Shown: in pieces, positions 60,769-64,000 of the stretch
Numbering within the stretch: position 1 is the first letter of the stretch
Layout: each line of letters opens with the position of its first letter
NCBI RefSeq assembly: GCF_000760695.4
Contig: NZ_JHEG04000001.1
Coordinates: 5,958,204 to 6,022,203 of the forward strand
Length of the DNA stretch: 64,000 nt
Source: Tolypothrix bouteillei VB521301
GTDB lineage: Bacteria > Cyanobacteriota > Cyanobacteriia > Cyanobacteriales > Nostocaceae
Reading direction: 5' to 3'
Translations under genes and position numbers: made by a program
Notes under the pieces: model-generated
The model's database searches: none
What the model was told of the DNA's origin: nothing
Seen by the model: only the letters and a program-made list of their open reading frames with translations

Positions 60769-61154
60769 TGAGGCTGTTAATAGACACTCATATCTTTCTT
60801 TGGTATATTCTAGACGAACAGAAGCTCAGTATCACAGCACGGACATTAGTGGATGATAACAATAACGAAATTCTACTAAGTACACCTAGTATTTGGGAAA
60901 TGGCGATAAAGCAAAGCACTGGTAAACTTGGCTTAAAACAACCATTTCATGAATTAATAGAGCAGCAACTCAGTTTAAATGACTTCTCTGCGCTAAACAT
61001 CTCAATCAACCATCTTGCTGTTGTTGTTACTCTTCCTTTTCTCCATCGCGATCCTTTTGATAGGCTTTTAATTGCACAATCTATTGTCGAAGAAGTGCCT
61101 ATTTTAAGTGCCGATTCAGCCTTTGATGCCTATTCAATTCAGCGACTTTGGTAA
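60768..61154 (+). CDS. PIN-domain toxin (VapC-like)
   Basis: A 128-residue ribonuclease toxin. The acidic site residues are in LLIDTHIFLWYI, SIWEMAIKQSTGKL, DPFDRLLIAQS and LSADSAFDAY, the classical four-acid PIN set. It cuts RNA (often tRNA) in a Mg-dependent way when the antitoxin is lost. It lies 28 bp before the kinase gene, so read-through could link the two. Confidence 0.93.
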   Translation: MRLLIDTHIFLWYILDEQKLSITARTLVDDNNNEILLSTPSIWEMAIKQSTGKLGLKQPFHELIEQQLSLNDFSALNISINHLAVVVTLPFLHRDPFDRLLIAQSIVEEVPILSADSAFDAYSIQRLW

Positions 61155-61182
61155 TTAAAAATATTTTTATAAAGGAGTTGCC

Positions 61183-62580
61183 ATGCTGCACGATTCCAAT
61201 CAAATGACACTGTTTCCTAAATTGCCAAATGATGCATTGGAGGAAATGAAGCAGCACGGTACGGAAATAGAACTCGATATAGGTAATGTTCTTTTTAATG
61301 AAGGTGATTCCAACTATAGCTTTCATGTCGTTCTAGAAGGTGAAATCGAAATTGTCAAGAAAGTGGGAAATGAGATGAGAGTGCTCGCTGTTCACCGCAC
61401 CGGTGAATTCATGGGTGAAATTTCAATGCTGACCGGTGCAAGTTCTATAGCTACCGCCCGTGCGATCGCACCCAGTCGGGTTTTACGAATTGAAGTCGAT
61501 ATGTTCAGACATATTCTCGCTGAATGTTCGCCTGTGGCTGACACAATTCTCACAGCTATGGCTGGACGCACTCAGGATGTGGAAGCACAGCTCAGACAAC
61601 AAGAGAAGATGGCTGCATTGGGTAAAATGTCAGCAGGGCTTGCTCATGAATTGAATAATCCAGGGGCGGCGGCGCGACGAGCATCGTGTCAATTGCGCGA
61701 GAACTTTCAAGAGTTGCAAACTTTATCTCTACAACTTAATTTACTTTCTAAAGAGCAAATTAAAATTATTACCGATATTCAACGTCAAGCTACAGAAAAA
61801 GCAACTTGTGCAGCTAAACTCGATCCCCTGACTCAAAGCGACAGAGAAGACGAAATTACAGACTGGTTGGAAGACCATAATGTTAGCAATGGGTGGAAGC
61901 TCGCCCCCACCTTGGTCAATGGCTTCCTCGATACAGAAAAGCTTGATTTCCTTGCTGACAATATACCTGAGGATTGTCTTGGCAGTGTTCTGAAATGGCT
62001 CGAAGCTTCACTAGCATCTTACGGGCTGATTGATGAAATCGAGCAAAGCACAACTCGTATTTCCCAGTTAGTCAAAGCAATTAAGGGCTATTCCTACATG
62101 GATCGAGCACCCTTACAGGAAATCGATATACATGAGGGAATTGAAAATACTTTACTTATCCTGCATCATCGGCTCAAACACGGAGTCATTATTAACCGCA
62201 ATTACGATCGCAATCTCCCAAAAATTTGTGTTTATGCGGGTGAACTCAACCAAGTATGGACAAATTTGATTGACAATGCCATAGATGCAATGAACGGCAA
62301 AGGAGATTTGACAATTAGCACGTGTAAAGATGGGGATTGTATTGTGGTAGAAATCATTGACACGGGAGTCGGTATTCCGCTAGCAATTCAATCCCGAATT
62401 TTTGAACCGTTTTTTACAACTAAAGGGGTAGGGAAAGGGACTGGTTTGGGTTTGGAAATTGCCTATCGTATTATTGTTAACAGACATCACGGTAAAATTA
62501 GCGTTAAATCTCAGCAGGGCCATACCTGCTTTCAGGTTCGTTTACCTTTTGTAACAGCGACCGGCGACCAGTCATGTTAG
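61183..62580 (+). CDS. Cyclic-nucleotide-binding sensor histidine kinase 1
   Basis: A 465-residue soluble kinase. Residues ~8-125 are a cNMP-binding domain (GNVLFNEGDSNYSFHVVLEG then GEFMGEISMLTGASSIATAR). The phosphorylated histidine is in MSAGLAHELNNPGAAARRA near residue 156. A helical insert with DWLEDHNVSNGWKLAPTLVN follows. The ATPase has ELNQVWTNLIDNAIDAM, DTGVGIPLAIQSRIFEPFFT and GKGTGLGLEIAYRI. There is no membrane segment. AAAGGAG precedes the ATG. It overlaps kinase 2 by seven bases. A receiver output is likely the fusion at 53285-54952. Confidence 0.92.
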   Translation: MLHDSNQMTLFPKLPNDALEEMKQHGTEIELDIGNVLFNEGDSNYSFHVVLEGEIEIVKKVGNEMRVLAVHRTGEFMGEISMLTGASSIATARAIAPSRVLRIEVDMFRHILAECSPVADTILTAMAGRTQDVEAQLRQQEKMAALGKMSAGLAHELNNPGAAARRASCQLRENFQELQTLSLQLNLLSKEQIKIITDIQRQATEKATCAAKLDPLTQSDREDEITDWLEDHNVSNGWKLAPTLVNGFLDTEKLDFLADNIPEDCLGSVLKWLEASLASYGLIDEIEQSTTRISQLVKAIKGYSYMDRAPLQEIDIHEGIENTLLILHHRLKHGVIINRNYDRNLPKICVYAGELNQVWTNLIDNAIDAMNGKGDLTISTCKDGDCIVVEIIDTGVGIPLAIQSRIFEPFFTTKGVGKGTGLGLEIAYRIIVNRHHGKISVKSQQGHTCFQVRLPFVTATGDQSC

Positions 62581-64000
62581 ATACCAACACTTTACGTGAA
62601 GTTCCGCTCTTTTCCAAACTATCAGATAAACAGTTACAATGGTTGCTGGACGAAGGAGTAGAAGTATGGCGGCAACCTGGTGAATTACACCGTTCTGAGG
62701 GTGACCGTGCTGACCATGTTTTTATACTGCTTGAAGGTCAAATAAAAATTACACAGAAAATTGGCAATCAAGAAATTTTGTTAGCGATTTATGATGCAAA
62801 GACTCTGTTTGGGGAATTGCCTGTTTTGATGGGACAAGAGTATTTCTGGGCTAGCGGTCGCGCTGTAACCCAGTGTCATATTTTTCAATTGACTAACAAA
62901 ACATTTTGGGAAATGCTTTCTAGCTGCACTTGTGTCATGACTTCGATTCTACGAACAATGGCGGAACGTTTGCAGGAAGTACAGACAATATCGCAGCATC
63001 GAGACAGATTGGTATCGCTGGGGACGTTAGCGGCTGGTTTGGCTCACGAGTTGAACAACCCTGCTTCTGCATGTCGCAGGGCTGCGGATCGATTGCGTCA
63101 AACAAGACAGGTATTGCAACCACTGACAATTAAGCTCAACCAGCAACAAATGACTTGCACCCAAAAAGTTTTTGTTGCAGATTTGCAAAAAGATGCCGTA
63201 GCCCGTGCAAGAACAGCAGCAAAACTAGATCCGCTCGCGCAAAGTGATTTAGAGGAAGAACTCGTGCAATGGTTAGAAGCACACGCTGTAACCAATCCCT
63301 GGAAACTTGCCCCAACTTTTGTAACATCAGGGTTAGATATTGAGTGGTTGGAAAATGTTAGAAAAAATATCAGTGAGGGGTTACTGAGTAGCGTGTTGAC
63401 ATGGATAGATGTGACGCTGCAAGAAACTGGTTTATTGGATGAAATAGACCAATGTACTGCACGAATTTCTACCCTTGTTGAAGCAGTCAAAGATTATTCT
63501 TACATGGATAAAGCACCGCTTCAGGAAATAGATTTACATGAAGGAATTGAAACTACTTTAACAATCTTAAATCACAAGCTCAAGCGAACTTGTGTGGAAG
63601 TTATTCGGGAGTTTGATTGTGAAATACCCCGCATTTTTGCTTATGGAAATGAACTCAATCAAGTTTGGACGAATTTGATAGATAATGCGATTGATGCTTT
63701 GGTAGCAGCGACTGAAGAAGGGAGCATGGGGGCTGGTGACAAATTATCCCAATCCCTAAGCCCTAAAATTTGGATTCGTACAAATTGTGAGAATGACTTA
63801 TTGTTAGTAGAAATTGCAGACAATGGACCTGGTATTCCTCAAGAGATTCAGTCTCGCATTTTTGAGCCATTTTTTACGACTAAAGGTGTGGGTCAGGGGA
63901 CGGGTTTGGGTTTACATATTGTCTATCGCATTGTTGTAGGACAGCATCAAGGGGATATTCGGTTGTTTTCTCACCCAGGAGATACTCGGTTTCAAATCAG
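62574..64000 (+). CDS. Cyclic-nucleotide-binding sensor histidine kinase 2, cut by the window edge
   Basis: Starts at the ATG at 62574-62576, overlapping the previous stop (ATGTTAG), and runs off the right edge after about 475 residues. Same architecture as kinase 1: cNMP-binding domain (LREVPLFSKLSDKQLQWLLD, VFILLEGQIKITQKIG), H-box GLAHELNNPASACRRAADRL, the same central insert, ELNQVWTNLIDNAIDAL, ADNGPGIPQEIQSRIFEPFF and GQGTGLGLHIVYRI. The two kinases are diverged tandem paralogues. Only the last few residues should be missing. Confidence 0.92.
   Translation, partial: MLDTNTLREVPLFSKLSDKQLQWLLDEGVEVWRQPGELHRSEGDRADHVFILLEGQIKITQKIGNQEILLAIYDAKTLFGELPVLMGQEYFWASGRAVTQCHIFQLTNKTFWEMLSSCTCVMTSILRTMAERLQEVQTISQHRDRLVSLGTLAAGLAHELNNPASACRRAADRLRQTRQVLQPLTIKLNQQQMTCTQKVFVADLQKDAVARARTAAKLDPLAQSDLEEELVQWLEAHAVTNPWKLAPTFVTSGLDIEWLENVRKNISEGLLSSVLTWIDVTLQETGLLDEIDQCTARISTLVEAVKDYSYMDKAPLQEIDLHEGIETTLTILNHKLKRTCVEVIREFDCEIPRIFAYGNELNQVWTNLIDNAIDALVAATEEGSMGAGDKLSQSLSPKIWIRTNCENDLLLVEIADNGPGIPQEIQSRIFEPFFTTKGVGQGTGLGLHIVYRIVVGQHQGDIRLFSHPGDTRFQI

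Overview
The window comes from a filamentous, heterocyst-forming cyanobacterium of the Nostocales. The evidence is a vegetative-cell-type nif cluster in the order nifB-fdxN-nifS-nifU-(glbN)-nifH-nifD, a nifD gene broken at the classic nifD-element site, many HIP1 octamers (GCGATCGC), and heptameric tandem repeats between genes. No genus can be fixed from the sequence alone. I saw no tRNA, rRNA or CRISPR array.

Layout: 1-3306 is the nifD-proximal end of a developmentally excised nifD element; it carries a prolyl oligopeptidase, two hypothetical proteins and a GNAT-like protein. 3240-10842 (minus strand) is the main nif operon, with a cyanoglobin gene (glbN) held between perfect 26-bp inverted repeats. 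10843-16758 separates nifB from nifP and holds a nuclease-like gene, an oxidoreductase, a Tat-exported carbonic anhydrase, a broken caspase-like (CHAT) fragment, and two copies of a conserved ~70-bp element lying upstream of nifB and nifP in the same relative orientation. 16759-20075 (plus strand) is nifP, three small genes, then nifV-nifZ-nifT. 20076-24499 holds a Dps ferritin, decayed fragments, and a merR / broken SDR / ABM monooxygenase group with a textbook 19-bp-spacer MerR promoter. 24500-31665 holds pirin, a TPR-CHAT protein, a PII-like protein followed three bases later by a broken nifH 3' end, an RRM protein, a MITE-like inverted repeat and a TacA/TacT toxin-antitoxin pair. 31666-37581 is a DUF928 / secreted haemagglutinin-like / CHASE2-cyclase group. 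37814-50544 holds two MFS carriers, a GH63-like glycosidase, an RND efflux pair and a DUF2235 hydrolase. 50953-54952 holds a TonB-like protein with a 32-33-residue tandem repeat, a VOC protein and a response-regulator/thioredoxin-reductase-like fusion without its redox cysteines. 55260-60056 is a second large haemagglutinin-like protein with a near-identical 981-bp internal duplication. 60140-64000 has a decayed frame with three TAG codons, a Phd/PIN toxin-antitoxin pair, and two overlapping cyclic-nucleotide-binding histidine kinases, the second cut by the window edge.

How it works together: nifB, nifS, nifU, nifV, nifZ and nifP supply clusters, sulfur, homocitrate and cysteine for nitrogenase; nifH and nifD encode structural parts; glbN probably handles O2. 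nifD cannot give a normal protein until the element is excised. The kinases and the receiver-oxidoreductase fusion probably form one signalling system, and the CHASE2 cyclase is a possible local source of their ligand; both are inferences.
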